A stretch of DNA of 64,000 bases from Novosphingobium olei (GCF_012927405.1 NZ_JABBGM010000006.1:186001-250000); one strand, 5' to 3'; shown: positions 46,698-56,834, numbered from the stretch's first letter. Notes: generated by a model from the sequence alone, not told the origin. Translations and numbers: made by a program.

Positions 46698-48944
46698 TTA
46701 GAACTTGACCCCGGCGCGCACGCCGTAGGTTCGCGGTGCTTCGATCGTCACACCGGCGCCAAGACCCGACGCGGCATGCGCGATCGTGATGTTGTCTTCG
46801 ATGTTCTTCACGAAGCCCTGAACATAGAAACGGTCGTTCGGGGCGGTGTAGGTGATCGTCGCGTCGGTCTTGGTGAAGGCCGGCTGACGGAACTGCGACA
46901 GGTTGTTCAGATCGAGAATAAAGTATTCCGAGCTGAGGCGGCTGCGCACGCCGAGGTCCAGCTTGCCCGCGTCTCCGAGGACGATCGTGTGGGTCCAGGC
47001 GGCCGTCGCGACATGCTTGGGAGCATGGTCGAGCAGGGCGCCATTGAAGTTGAAGCTCGGGTAAGCAACCGGGTTGGGCGTGAAGTTGGTGTAACGCGAA
47101 TTGGTGTAGGTGTAGCCCAGATCGAAGCGGTCGTTGTCGCCCGGCTGCAGGGTGGCTTCAAGCTCAAGCCCATCGACCTTGGCCTTTGCGGCGTTGCTGA
47201 TGAGCGTGGCCGGGATCGGCACGGTCACGACCTGGCTGACCTGCAGCTTGTCGTAGTCGTAGTGGAACAACGAAGCGTTGAGCCGGAACGCGTTCGAGAA
47301 GCGCAGCTTTGCACCGACTTCGTACGAGGTCAGGTTCTCGGGGTTGTAGTACAGCGCATCGGCGGTCAGCGAACAGCCCACGCCGCTTCCGGTCACGCAG
47401 CCGTCGTTGAAGCCGCCCGCCTTGTAGCCGGTGGAAACGTTGGCATAGAACAGGCCGAGGCCCGGCGCATCGTAGTCGACGCCCACCTTCCAGATGGTCT
47501 TGTTCCAGGTCTTCTTGGCAATGTTTTCGTTGAGCGTGCAGCGCAGCGCGCCGCAGAACGACGATGCCACCGTTGGGAAGTCAACGACCGTGGCACCGTT
47601 CCGCGACTTGAAGTCGTTGGTGTAGCGCACGCCACCCGTCACGTGCAGGTCCGACGTCAGGTCATAGGTGACCTGGCCGAACACGGCCTTCGAACGCGAA
47701 ACGGTCGGGCCCTGCGGGAAGGCGAAGCCAGTCGCGCCGGCGACGACGAGGCTCGACAGCGGGGCACCCAGGTTGAATTCAAGGTCGGACTTTTCGTGGA
47801 AGTAATAGCCACCGACCTGACCGTGCAGCGGCGAGCCCTGACCGAACGCCAGACGCAGTTCGTGGCTGTCCTGCTTGAAATGGCCGAAGAAGAACGCGGG
47901 ATTGTTGAGCGCGCTGAACAGCAGCAGGTTGCGCGTGTCGTCACGGTCGGTCTTGCGATACGAACCGAGGTAGGTCAGCTGGACCGGACCGAAATCATAG
48001 GTGAACTCACCCATGATGCCGTAGGCCTTGTTGTTGCGCCAGTTCCGATAGGTGGGGTTGACGGTGAGCAGGCGCTGTTCATCGCTGCTGCGATTGACAT
48101 AGACCGGGTTGTTGGTTGGGGTCACCGTCGCGGGATCGAAGAAACGATCAAGCGTGACGAGATTGCCGTTCGTGCCGGTGCCACGGGTCTGCGTGTAGTC
48201 GCCGCGAATGACGAACTTGAGATTGCCGGTCTCGCCACCGAACGAGAGACGGCCCGACAGCACGTCGCGGAACGGGTTCAGTCGCGAAGACGCGCCTTCG
48301 ACGGTGTAGTACGGGTCCTGGCGCTGATAGTTGGCGGCAGCACGGATGCCGAGGCCGTTGCCGAGCCCGACGTTGACCATGGCGGATGCATCGACGGTGT
48401 TCAGGTTGCCGTAGCTTGCATCGACCGAGGCGTGGAAGGCATCGACCGGCCGGTTGGCGATGACGTTGATCACGCCCGCCGTGGTGTTGCGGCCATAGAG
48501 CGTGCCCTGCGGCCCGCGCAGGACTTCGACGCGCTCGACGTCGTAGAAGCTGCCCAGCGTGTCGGCGGGGCGGGCGATGTAGATGCCGTCAAGCAGGAAG
48601 GCGGCCGAAGGGTCACCCTTTTCGGTGGTGTCGGTGCTGGTCACGCCACGGATCGAGATGCGAACGGCATCGCCGCTTTCGGTCAGCGCAAGGTTCGGAA
48701 TGGCGGTGGTCAGTGCGCGCGCGTCCGTGATGCCCGAGCTCTTCAGGCCGTCGCCGGTAATGGCCGAAAGCGTGATCGGGGTCTTGGACAACAGGGTCGA
48801 CTGGCGGGTCGCCGTCACCACGATGTCGCCGGTCGGCACGGCATCGGCGCTCTGCTGCGCGGTGGTCTGCGCTGCATCCTGGGCGTAGGCCGGCGCGGAA
48901 AGCGCGATCGCCGAGACCAGGCAGGCGGTCTTGATAAGCTTCAT
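46698..48944 (-). CDS. TonB-dependent receptor of the beta-glucoside locus
   Basis: This 748-aa receptor has a signal peptide MKLIKTACLVSAIALSAPAY, the TonB-box-like segment DIVVTATRQSTLLSKTPITL, the plug motif LRGPQGTLYGRNTTAGVINV, and a barrel ending VRAGVKF. It is the likely importer of the sugar degraded by GH30 and GH3 downstream. A LacI-type operator and a divergent lacI gene lie upstream, so expression is probably substrate induced. Confidence 0.92.
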   Translation of the reverse strand: MKLIKTACLVSAIALSAPAYAQDAAQTTAQQSADAVPTGDIVVTATRQSTLLSKTPITLSAITGDGLKSSGITDARALTTAIPNLALTESGDAVRISIRGVTSTDTTEKGDPSAAFLLDGIYIARPADTLGSFYDVERVEVLRGPQGTLYGRNTTAGVINVIANRPVDAFHASVDASYGNLNTVDASAMVNVGLGNGLGIRAAANYQRQDPYYTVEGASSRLNPFRDVLSGRLSFGGETGNLKFVIRGDYTQTRGTGTNGNLVTLDRFFDPATVTPTNNPVYVNRSSDEQRLLTVNPTYRNWRNNKAYGIMGEFTYDFGPVQLTYLGSYRKTDRDDTRNLLLFSALNNPAFFFGHFKQDSHELRLAFGQGSPLHGQVGGYYFHEKSDLEFNLGAPLSSLVVAGATGFAFPQGPTVSRSKAVFGQVTYDLTSDLHVTGGVRYTNDFKSRNGATVVDFPTVASSFCGALRCTLNENIAKKTWNKTIWKVGVDYDAPGLGLFYANVSTGYKAGGFNDGCVTGSGVGCSLTADALYYNPENLTSYEVGAKLRFSNAFRLNASLFHYDYDKLQVSQVVTVPIPATLISNAAKAKVDGLELEATLQPGDNDRFDLGYTYTNSRYTNFTPNPVAYPSFNFNGALLDHAPKHVATAAWTHTIVLGDAGKLDLGVRSRLSSEYFILDLNNLSQFRQPAFTKTDATITYTAPNDRFYVQGFVKNIEDNITIAHAASGLGAGVTIEAPRTYGVRAGVKF

Positions 48945-49142
48945 TGGTTGTTCCTCCCTTGGCTGTCGACGGCTCGCAAGCCGCCAAACCATCGCTCCCC
49001 ACGAGCGATCGAAACGGTCAGGCAGCTCGTCGGCGGAGGTCCGGACGTGGCGAGATGCGGTCGCATCGCCATGCCGGGATAGGGGCTGTCCTCTCCATCG
49101 ACGGACTGTCTCGTCCGCTTCGAGCGAGGGTCTTGATGCCGA

Positions 49143-49158
49143 TTGGCAACGCTGTCAA
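49143..49158. promoter_or_regulatory. LacI-type operator
   Basis: TTGGCAACGCTGTCAA is an imperfect palindrome of the TGNCANCGNTGNCA type used by LacI sugar repressors. A related half-site (TTGCGCTGTCAA) follows at 49161-49172. It lies in the 288-bp gap between the TonB receptor and lacI and could control both. Confidence 0.6.
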
Positions 49159-49232
49159 GATTGCGCTGTCAATTGCTGTCCTTTTTCGCAGGGTGGGTGA
49201 CGGCGGCCCCACAAGCGGCCATAAGATGAACC

Positions 49233-50309
49233 ATGAAGAGGATCATGAAGGCTAAAATCGAATCCGATTTGGCGGGTGCCGGGCATGCAACCATGCAGGA
49301 TGTCGCGCGTCATGCGGGGGTTTCGCTCAAGAGCGTGAGTCGCGTGGTAAATCGGGAACCACACGTTTCCGAAAAGCTCCGCATGAAGGTCGAAGCCGCG
49401 ATCGCGGACCTCAACTATATTCCTGATATCGCTGCGCGCTCGCTCGCAGGATCGCGCACGTTCATCATCGGCCTGCTGTTCGACAATCCCAGTCCGAACT
49501 ACACCATGAAGCTGCAGGCCGGGGTTTACCGCGCCTGCACCGAGCATGGCTATCATCTGCGGATCGACAACGTGGATTCGTCGTGTTCGCCGGCGGTGCT
49601 CGAATCGCGGCTGGATGCCATCGTGCGCAACAGCCGTTGCGACGGCTTCGTCCTCACGCCGCCGCTGACGGACAATCCGCAGGTCCTCGATTTCTTCGAC
49701 GCACGTGGCGTTCGTTACGTTCGCATTGCACCCTCGGTCGAGGTGGACAGATCGCCCGGCGTGCTGATCGACGATGAGGCTGCCGCAGGCAGCGTTGCCA
49801 GATACCTGTGGGACCTGGGACACAGGCGTTTCGGGCTGGTCACTGGCCCGGTCGAGCACGGTGCCGCGGCAAAGCGACGCGCCGGTTTTCTCGACATGCT
49901 GTCGGGACTCGGCCTAACCGAACCGGTGGCCGAAGCCGCCGGTGGTTTCTCGTTCGAAGGCGGGATCACGGCCGGTCAGCAGCTGCTCGCCGCGCAGCAC
50001 AAGCCGACGGCCATCTTCGCGACCAACGACGATTCGGCCGCGGGCGTGATGGTGGCTTGCAGCCAGGCGGGCGTGGCGGTTCCAGCCGACTTGTCGCTGT
50101 GCGGGTTCGACGACAGCTGGATCGCCAAATCGGTGTGGCCATACCTCACCACGATTTCACAACCGATCGAGGAAATGGGGCACGCGGCGGCGACCTTCCT
50201 GCTCGATCGACGTGATTCCCAGCCGGCGTTGCGCACTTTGCAATTTCATCTGGTCCAGCGCGACTCGGTCGCCGCCCCGGCCCAGGAGAAATCGACCTCG
50301 GTCGCCTGA
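49233..50309 (+). CDS. LacI-family transcriptional regulator
   Basis: This 358-aa protein has the LacI helix-turn-helix MQDVARHAGVSLKSVSRVVN, hinge region AARSLAGSRT, and a periplasmic-binding-protein-like ligand domain (IIGLLFDNPSPNYTMKLQ, TAIFATNDDSAAGVMVA, LCGFDDSWIAKSVWP). The start at 49233 may be moved to 49245, where AGAGG is better placed. It is divergent from the receptor-GH3-GH30 genes and presumably represses them. It ends 2 bp before the convergent chemoreceptor gene, with no terminator between. Confidence 0.94.
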   Translation: MKRIMKAKIESDLAGAGHATMQDVARHAGVSLKSVSRVVNREPHVSEKLRMKVEAAIADLNYIPDIAARSLAGSRTFIIGLLFDNPSPNYTMKLQAGVYRACTEHGYHLRIDNVDSSCSPAVLESRLDAIVRNSRCDGFVLTPPLTDNPQVLDFFDARGVRYVRIAPSVEVDRSPGVLIDDEAAAGSVARYLWDLGHRRFGLVTGPVEHGAAAKRRAGFLDMLSGLGLTEPVAEAAGGFSFEGGITAGQQLLAAQHKPTAIFATNDDSAAGVMVACSQAGVAVPADLSLCGFDDSWIAKSVWPYLTTISQPIEEMGHAAATFLLDRRDSQPALRTLQFHLVQRDSVAAPAQEKSTSVA

Positions 50310-50311
50310 CG

Positions 50312-52165
50312 TCAGAACTCCGACCAGTCCTCGGCGAGCGCCTGGCTGCTGCGGCTGACCGCGGGGCGAGCCACCGGAGAGACGGGGGGCGGGGGCGTGA
50401 ACGCGACGACTGCGGGTGCGCGATCGCCGATCGCGCGGCCGGGCAGGGCGCCCGGCTTGGGCGCGCTGTCGCCGATGCGGAAGCTCGCGAACGTCTTCGA
50501 CAGGTGCGATGCTTCCTGCGTCAGGTTCTTGGTCGCGGCATTCGTTTCCTCGACCATCGCGGCGTTCTGCTGCGTCATCTGGTCCATTGCGCTGATCGAT
50601 TCGCTGATCTTGCGCAGCGCAACCGACTGTTGGCCCGCCGTGTCCGCGATCGTGGAGATCGACATCGTCACCGTGCCGACCTGGCCGATGATCGTCTCGA
50701 GCGCCTCGCCCGTTTCGTTGACGAGCGCAACGCCCGCGCGAACGTGCTGCGTCACTGCTTCCACCCGCTGCTTGATCGCGCTGGCAGCTTCGGTCGCCCG
50801 CAGAGCAAGTGCGCGGACTTCCGAGGCGACGACGGCGAAGCCCTTGCCGGCTTCACCTGCTCGCGCTGCTTCTACACCGGCGTTGAGCGCCAGCAGGTTG
50901 GTCTGGAACGCAATCCCGTCGATCATCGCGGTGATGTCGGAAATCTCGGCGCTGGCGCGGTCGACCTTGTCCATCGCGTCGATCGCCTTGGTCACCACCG
51001 CGCCGCCGGTCTGGGCATGGCCGCGCGCTTCGACCATCGAGGTGCTGACGTCGGCGGCGATCTTGGCGTAGTCCTCGATCTGGCGGGTGAGCGAGTCCAT
51101 CTCGTTCGACGATGCCTGCAGGCTGGCGGCCTGCATCTCGCTCCGGCTGGCGAGGTCCGTGGTTGCCTGGCGGATTTCGTTGGAAGTCAGGTCGATGTTG
51201 CCGATGCTTTCCTGCACCTGGCCCATCGCTTCGCACAGGCGCGACATGGCGTCGTTGAAATCGCGGGCCACGGGTTCGAACGCCGGCGGCACATCGGTGA
51301 CGCGCACCGAAAGATCCGCCATCGCCACCGCGTGCAGGTTGTCGCCGATCTTGGCCATCGCCGCTTCGCGATCGGCCACGGCCCGTTGCCGGTCGATGGC
51401 GGCATCGCGGAAGTATTCCACCGTGCGGGCCATGTCGCCCAGTTCGTCGGTGCGCTCGGTGCCCGGCACGACCACCGCGTTGTTGCCGTCGGCAAGCGCA
51501 GTCATCGTCTGGGTTAGCTGCCCGATCGGGGTCGCCAGCGATTGCGCCAGCTTGCGTGACAGCAGCACGGCCAGCGCGATCATCGTCGCACCGCCCAGCA
51601 CCAGCGCGATCCACGCGAAGAACACGGCGCGTTCCTGCGATGCGGTGTCGGAATCGATCTCGGCCTGCTGCGCCTTGCGCAGGTCGCGCAGCGGGGTGAC
51701 GGCATCGCTCACCAGCACGGCCTTGCCCCCGGCGCGGATCGCGGCGACGGCGTCGTCAAGATGGCCGGCCTTGACGGTTTCGATCGAGCGGTCGCCCCAG
51801 GCCTGGCGCCACTTGGCGGTTTCCTCGCGCGAGGTGCGGACCAGCGCCTGGCGCGCGGGATCGGTCAGCCGCGCCTCCAGCTGCTGCGACGTCTTGTCGT
51901 AGTCGTCACGGCCTTCGTAGTACGACTTGAGGTAGCTCTCATCCGCCGTGACCAGATAGCCGCGCATCTGGCTGTTCTGGCGCAGCAGCGCGGTCTCCAG
52001 CGTCAGCGCATCGGCCAGGATCGACTGGCTTTCCGTGTTGCGGACCGCGATGCGCGAAATCATCGCCAGGCTGATGCCGAAGACCAGCATCATCGCCACC
52101 GCGGAGATGATCACGGCCACGAACGACATGCCAAGCCGGCGGGGAATGTTCATGCGATCGAACAC
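50312..52165 (-). CDS. methyl-accepting chemotaxis protein
   Basis: This 617-aa chemoreceptor has TM1 at about residues 12-35, a CHASE3-like periplasmic helical domain (about 40-175), and TM2 [25 protein letters not shown] follows (about 208-260), then the signalling hairpin whose tip is [20 protein letters not shown]. The last five residues, DWSEF, fit the CheB/CheR docking pattern xWxxF, so adaptation enzymes can bind it directly. No che genes are adjacent. Its position beside the sugar locus suggests, but does not show, a link to that nutrient. Confidence 0.95.
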   Translation of the reverse strand: MFDRMNIPRRLGMSFVAVIISAVAMMLVFGISLAMISRIAVRNTESQSILADALTLETALLRQNSQMRGYLVTADESYLKSYYEGRDDYDKTSQQLEARLTDPARQALVRTSREETAKWRQAWGDRSIETVKAGHLDDAVAAIRAGGKAVLVSDAVTPLRDLRKAQQAEIDSDTASQERAVFFAWIALVLGGATMIALAVLLSRKLAQSLATPIGQLTQTMTALADGNNAVVVPGTERTDELGDMARTVEYFRDAAIDRQRAVADREAAMAKIGDNLHAVAMADLSVRVTDVPPAFEPVARDFNDAMSRLCEAMGQVQESIGNIDLTSNEIRQATTDLASRSEMQAASLQASSNEMDSLTRQIEDYAKIAADVSTSMVEARGHAQTGGAVVTKAIDAMDKVDRASAEISDITAMIDGIAFQTNLLALNAGVEAARAGEAGKGFAVVASEVRALALRATEAASAIKQRVEAVTQHVRAGVALVNETGEALETIIGQVGTVTMSISTIADTAGQQSVALRKISESISAMDQMTQQNAAMVEETNAATKNLTQEASHLSKTFASFRIGDSAPKPGALPGRAIGDRAPAVVAFTPPPPVSPVARPAVSRSSQALAEDWSEF

Positions 52166-52538
52166 GATGCACCTTTGTTTTCTAGAGTATCCGCACGAGA
52201 GCGCGTGGGCAGGATCGGGGTCAGGGGTCCGGGATCGGAGCGCGGATCCTTCAGGGCAGGCGAGTGCCGGGTCGGCGAATGCCGGGTCCGCGGGCCGGAT
52301 CGCTCACCCTGTCGCCGGTGGATAGTGCCATGCTGCCATCTGCATCCTCGCTGGAGATTGGCCGTCATGCATAAGGGCGCAGATTAAAGCCGGCGGATAT
52401 CGGCAAGTATGCATTTTATCTTAGTATTCGTGATGGGAAACGGGTGATTACCGCGCAAGCGGGGCTTCTGCGTAGCGCCGGTTATTCAAATATGCACCGC
52501 GGCACCGATAGCTTTCCGTTGAATTTCAGTGGGACGCC
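52166..52538. other. 373-bp intergenic region with short GC repeats
   Basis: No gene is seen. The block 52255-52300 carries two copies of the near-repeat GAGTGCCGGGTC/GAATGCCGGGTC and GC-rich neighbours. Towards 52400-52430 an AT-rich stretch (TATGCATTTTATCTTAGTAT) is a plausible promoter for the DUF2332 gene, about 110 bp upstream of its start. Confidence 0.4.
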
Positions 52539-53603
52539 ATGGGTATACTTGCAAATCTGACCTCGGCGACCGCGCAGGAGTGGACAGGGATCGATCTTCG
52601 GCGGCAAGCCGATTTCATGCGCCAGCAGCACGCGCCGTTCTCGGCCCGCGTCATGGATGCAGCGGCGATCCATCTGCCCCAGGCTCCATTCTGCCTGTCG
52701 ATGTTCGAAGGCTGGTCCGGCGATCGCCGCTCCGCCGCGCTGCCGCTGCGGCTGCTCGCCGGCTTGCACAACCTGGCGCGCCGGGGCGTCGTCCCCGAAC
52801 TGTCCGCCGCGTTCGCCACGCTCGATCCCGATTGCGAACAGGCGGTCGCCCTGGCTCTGGCGACAGGCGATGCCATGATCGCGCCATGGCTGATGCGCCC
52901 GACGCAGACCAACGAGGTGGCGCGCAGTGCCGCGACGATGGCGGCGCTGCGGGTCGTGGCGGGGCGCTTCCGGCTGCCCATCCACCTGCATGAAATGGGC
53001 GCGAGCGCGGGGCTCAACCTGCTGCTCGATGGCTATGCGTTCGATCTGGGCGGCGTGCGCGCGGGCGATCCGGCGAGCCCCCTGGTGATCCGCCCGCGCT
53101 GGTCCGGGCAGGCCCCGCGCGGTGCGCAGCCCACCATCGTGCAGGCCTGCGGGGTCGATCGCACGCCGCTCGATTTCCGCGATCCCGGCGATTGCGAACG
53201 ACTGTTTTCCTATGTCTGGCCCGATCGCGCGGAGCGGTTGCGCCGGCTGCGCCTGGCGATCCAGCTCGCCCGGCATCGCACCGTCGATCTTCAGGCCGGC
53301 AGCGCGGTGGAATGGCTGCGCGACAAGCTGGCCGCACCGCGCACCGGCGGCGTCGTCCAGTGCATCGTCCACACCATGTTCCACCAGTATCTCGGCGACG
53401 AGGACAAGGCAGACGTCGAGGCGATCTTCGCAGAGGCGGGGGCAGCAGCGACCGAGGCCGCGCCGCTGGCCCGCATTTCGCTCGAATGGACGCCATCGCG
53501 CAGCGTGGTGGAGCTTGTCCTCACCACCTGGCCCACCGGCACGCGCGAGGTGCTGGCCCATGCCCACCCCTATGGCGCGTGGATCCGCTGGCTCGGCGAC
53601 TGA
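52539..53603 (+). CDS. DUF2332 family protein
   Basis: This 354-aa cytoplasmic protein has the DUF2332 features LYPLRLLAGLHNL-like (LPLRLLAGLHNLARRG), QTNEVARSAATMAALR, and LHEMGASAGLNLLLDGYAFD. The family's function is unknown. The GASAGLNL element is reminiscent of a methyltransferase-like glycine loop, but no activity is claimed. It is transcribed alone, away from the chemoreceptor. Confidence 0.85.
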   Translation: MGILANLTSATAQEWTGIDLRRQADFMRQQHAPFSARVMDAAAIHLPQAPFCLSMFEGWSGDRRSAALPLRLLAGLHNLARRGVVPELSAAFATLDPDCEQAVALALATGDAMIAPWLMRPTQTNEVARSAATMAALRVVAGRFRLPIHLHEMGASAGLNLLLDGYAFDLGGVRAGDPASPLVIRPRWSGQAPRGAQPTIVQACGVDRTPLDFRDPGDCERLFSYVWPDRAERLRRLRLAIQLARHRTVDLQAGSAVEWLRDKLAAPRTGGVVQCIVHTMFHQYLGDEDKADVEAIFAEAGAAATEAAPLARISLEWTPSRSVVELVLTTWPTGTREVLAHAHPYGAWIRWLGD

Positions 53604-53637
53604 CGCTCCGGGCGGCCGAGCCTTCCGGCGGCCCCGA

Positions 53638-54978
53638 TCAGGCGCGCCGCCCTTCCTTGACCCACAGCACCGACAAGGCGGCGAGGATCAGCGCAACGCC
53701 GCATAGCGTCAGCATCTGTCCGGGATCGCCGCCCAGCAGCTTGCCATATAGCCCGATTCCCAGCGTCACGAAGCCGAGGTCGAGCGAGCTCATCAGGATC
53801 GAGAAGAGCATCATCGGGATAACGATCATCATGTTGAAGATGCCCATGTACACGCCGGTCCGCTCGGCCGGGATCGAGCTGGCGAGGATGGCGTAAGGGT
53901 TGCCCATGATGCTGCCCCAGGCAAAGCCGACCCCGGCGGCGGGCAGGAACAGCAGCGCCTTGTCGGCGATGTGGGGCAGGGCGATCATGCCGATGCCGCC
54001 CAGCGTCAGGCACAGCGCGTGGACGATGCCCGGGCCAAGCCGGCGCACCAGCGGCACCATGGCAAAGGCCACCACGAACGCCACCGCGTTGTAGAACGCC
54101 GCCACTTCGCCATTGGTCAGCACGGCGCTGTGGAACGCGGGCGACTGCGCATCGGCCGTGGCATAGACGGTGCGGCCGATCGAGTAGGTGACGTAAGTCC
54201 AGTATCCGTACATGCCGAACCACTGGAACAGGCTCATCACCCCCAGCTTGCGCATCGCGCGCGGCATTTCCACGATGGCCTCGCCGATTTCGGCAAGCGT
54301 CGCAGCCGCGCCGCGCGGGGCGGCCGCGATCCGCGCCTGTTCCTCAGTCCCCAGCGGCAGTTCGGGCACGCGCAGCACCGACCACAGGATCGTCGAGAGC
54401 GACAGCACAGCGCCGAAGATGAAGACGACGTGCACGGTATAGGGGATGTTGTGATCGTCGACCCAGTCCTTGCTCATGCCCAGCGCGACGAGCAGCGACG
54501 GGGTGAGGTAGGCGAGCATCTGGGCCAGCCCGGTGAACGCGCTCTGCGACAGGAACCCGAACTGGCGCTGGTCGGGATCGAGCCGGTCCGAGACATAGGC
54601 GCGATAGGGTTCCATCGTGATGTTGTTGCCGGCATCGAGCAGCCAGAGCAGCGACACCGCCATCAGCAGCGACGAGGAGAACGGCATGGCCAGCAGCCCC
54701 GCCGCGCACAGCACCGCGCCCGCCACGAAGTAGGGGGTACGCCGGCCCCAGCGGCTCTGCGTCCGGTCGGACATCGCGCCGATCAGGGGCTGGATCAGCA
54801 GGCCGGTGACCGGACCGGCAAGGCTCAGGATCGGCAGCGCCGCCTCGTCCGCGCCGAGGTAGCTGTAAATCGGCCCCATGTTGCCCTGCTGCAGGCCGAA
54901 ACTGAACTGCAGCCCCAGGAACCCCAGGTTCATCTCGAGGATGCGCCACCATGGCAGGTGCGGTCGACCCGTGCTCAT
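53638..54978 (-). CDS. MFS sugar transporter (GPH/SLC45-like)
   Basis: This 446-aa twelve-span transporter contains QFSFGLQQGNMGPIYSYLG and IGAMSDRTQSRWGRRTPYFV (motif A). The run WLLDAGNNITMEPYRAYVSD follows, a pattern shared with sucrose/maltose/glucoside:H+ symporters. A LacI-type operator-like palindrome lies about 60 bp upstream of the ATG. It is probably the inner-membrane importer for the sugar handled by the GH3/GH30 locus, 4 kb away on the same strand. Confidence 0.9.
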   Translation of the reverse strand: MSTGRPHLPWWRILEMNLGFLGLQFSFGLQQGNMGPIYSYLGADEAALPILSLAGPVTGLLIQPLIGAMSDRTQSRWGRRTPYFVAGAVLCAAGLLAMPFSSSLLMAVSLLWLLDAGNNITMEPYRAYVSDRLDPDQRQFGFLSQSAFTGLAQMLAYLTPSLLVALGMSKDWVDDHNIPYTVHVVFIFGAVLSLSTILWSVLRVPELPLGTEEQARIAAAPRGAAATLAEIGEAIVEMPRAMRKLGVMSLFQWFGMYGYWTYVTYSIGRTVYATADAQSPAFHSAVLTNGEVAAFYNAVAFVVAFAMVPLVRRLGPGIVHALCLTLGGIGMIALPHIADKALLFLPAAGVGFAWGSIMGNPYAILASSIPAERTGVYMGIFNMMIVIPMMLFSILMSSLDLGFVTLGIGLYGKLLGGDPGQMLTLCGVALILAALSVLWVKEGRRA

Positions 54979-55036
54979 TGCTCTCTCCCAGCCTTATCCC
55001 GTTTTGCAGGATAACTGGCACAGCTCCAAGCGTTTG

Positions 55037-55048
55037 GCAATCGTTTGC
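55037..55048. promoter_or_regulatory. LacI-type operator-like site
   Basis: GCAATCGTTTGC is an imperfect palindrome with a central CG, about 60 bp upstream of the MFS sugar transporter start. It resembles GalR/LacI operators and may tie the transporter to the LacI regulator at 49.2 kb, although its arms differ from the site at 49143. Confidence 0.45.
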
Positions 55049-55097
55049 GGAAAAGGGCGCGCGCGTCCTGCCTGCGGGGGCAGCGACGCTGGCGGGG

Positions 55098-56834
55098 TCA
55101 GGCGCGTTCGGGCAGCAGCCCTTCGTAGTGGGCCTTCAGCTGCATGCCCAGCAGGCGGCAATAGAAGCGCACCTGCGACAGGTTCCCGCCCATGAACCAC
55201 AGACCGTCCTGCGCGGTGGGCTTCCACATGTTGCGCAGCTCGCCCTCCCACGGGCCGGGGTCGCCCTTGAAGCCAGAGCCATAGCCCCAGCACCGGCCGA
55301 CCTTTTCCGCCACGTCCTCGCCGATCAGCCGGGCCACCCACTGCTCCATCGCGCCGAAGCCGGTGGCATAGATGATGATGTCGGCATCAAGGTGCGTGCC
55401 GTCGGCGAATTCGACGCCGGTTTCGGTAATGCGGCTGATCTCGGTCCCGGTCTTGAGCGCGATGCGGCCGTCCGCGATCATCGCGCTGGCGCCCACGTCG
55501 ATGTAATAGCCCGACGCCGACCGCAGGTACTTGGCGGCGATCCCCGCTCCGTCTTCGGCGAAATCGAGCCGGAATCCCGCCCGTTCCAGCCCGGCGTAGA
55601 AGTCCTTGTCGCGCTCGCGCATCATCTTCCACGCCTCGCGGTTGCCCGCTTCCATCAGCCGCAGCGGCAGCGAGGCGACCATCATGTCCGCCGTCTCGGT
55701 CGTCACGCCTTCGTCGACGGCTTCCTGCGAGAACAGCGGCCGCATCATCACTTCGCTCATCGTCGACTGGCGGATGATGTGGGTGGAGGATCGCTGCACC
55801 ATCGTCGGCAGCGCGCCGTGATCGACCAGGTCGGCGCAGATGTCGTGAGCGCTGTTGTTGGCCCCGATCACCACCACGCGCTTGCCGGCAAGGCCTTCGC
55901 CGCCCTTGTGCGCGCTCGAATGGTACTGGGCCCCGCGGAAGCTTTCCTGTCCCTCGATCGTGGGTACCACGGGGAACCCGGCATTGCCCACCGCCATCAC
56001 CAGATGCGCCGGGCGCAGCTCGATCTCCTCGCCCTCGCGCCGGATCTTCGCGATCCAGGTGCCGTCGGCCTCGTTGCGTTCCGCCCGGACGAGTTCGGTC
56101 TCGGTCCAGACGTTGACTTCCATGATCGCGGCATAGTGCTCCAGCCAGTCGCCCATCTTGTCCTTGGGCGTGTAGGCCGGCCAGTGTTCGGGAAAGGGCA
56201 GGTACGGCATGTGGTCGTACCACACCGGATCGTGCAGGGTCAGCGACTTGTAGCGCGATCGCCATTGGTCGCCCACCCGCGGATGCTTGTCGATCAGCAG
56301 GTGCGGCACGCCCAGCAGGCGCAGCGTGGCCCCGATCGCCAGCCCGGCCTGCCCTGCGCCCACGACGAGGACGTAGGGTTGCACCTCGCGCCCGATGGCG
56401 GCCTGTTCGGCGCGCAACCGGTCCTGCCAGTTGGGTCCGGTCGGATCATGCTCCGCGCCGCTCGGCCGGCGATGGCCGAACGGGAACTCGTGCCCGCGCA
56501 GATCGCGCAGCACGGTCAGGAAGGTCAGCGCTACGCCATCGACCAGGCGCAGATAGCCCCTGGCCTGCCCGCTCGCGGTCTCGAATGAAAAGAAGCCCTC
56601 GCTCGCACCCTGGGCTGCCTCGCTGGTCCAGTTGCGGGCCTGCGTGATCTTGGCGCGGCGGGCGGCGAAGGCCGCAATCGCCTCGCGCCCTTCGTGCGTT
56701 GCCAGCGTCCAGTCGAAGGCCAGGAAATCGCGCCACAGGCCGTGCGGTGCGAAATGGGCGGCAACCGCCGCATCATCGGCCGAATCCAGCGCGCCCGAAA
56801 ACGATTCCAGCCATTCCGCAACGTCGCTTGGCAT
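55098..56834 (-). CDS. FMO-like monooxygenase with N-terminal NTF2-like domain
   Basis: This 578-aa fusion has an N-terminal SnoaL/NTF2-like domain (about residues 1-130, for example LESFSGALDSADDAAVAAHF). The flavin monooxygenase part has the FAD motif VVGAGQAGLAIGATLRLLG. It continues with RVGDQWRSRYKSLTLHDP, the fingerprint FRGAQYHSSAH and a second nucleotide motif VVIGANNSAHDICADL. The ATG at 56834 follows GGAGAG; frames open far upstream overlap the Crp/Fnr gene and are not coding. The substrate is unknown. The gene is divergent from crp/fnr, which may regulate it. Confidence 0.88.
   Translation of the reverse strand: MPSDVAEWLESFSGALDSADDAAVAAHFAPHGLWRDFLAFDWTLATHEGREAIAAFAARRAKITQARNWTSEAAQGASEGFFSFETASGQARGYLRLVDGVALTFLTVLRDLRGHEFPFGHRRPSGAEHDPTGPNWQDRLRAEQAAIGREVQPYVLVVGAGQAGLAIGATLRLLGVPHLLIDKHPRVGDQWRSRYKSLTLHDPVWYDHMPYLPFPEHWPAYTPKDKMGDWLEHYAAIMEVNVWTETELVRAERNEADGTWIAKIRREGEEIELRPAHLVMAVGNAGFPVVPTIEGQESFRGAQYHSSAHKGGEGLAGKRVVVIGANNSAHDICADLVDHGALPTMVQRSSTHIIRQSTMSEVMMRPLFSQEAVDEGVTTETADMMVASLPLRLMEAGNREAWKMMRERDKDFYAGLERAGFRLDFAEDGAGIAAKYLRSASGYYIDVGASAMIADGRIALKTGTEISRITETGVEFADGTHLDADIIIYATGFGAMEQWVARLIGEDVAEKVGRCWGYGSGFKGDPGPWEGELRNMWKPTAQDGLWFMGGNLSQVRFYCRLLGMQLKAHYEGLLPERA

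Noticed and set aside
46776-49082. Long plus-strand open frame (768 codons) opposite the second sugar-locus receptor
   Set aside because: Same reason: the minus strand carries a clear TonB receptor, and the plus frame is biased to Arg, Gly, Val and Ala without motifs.
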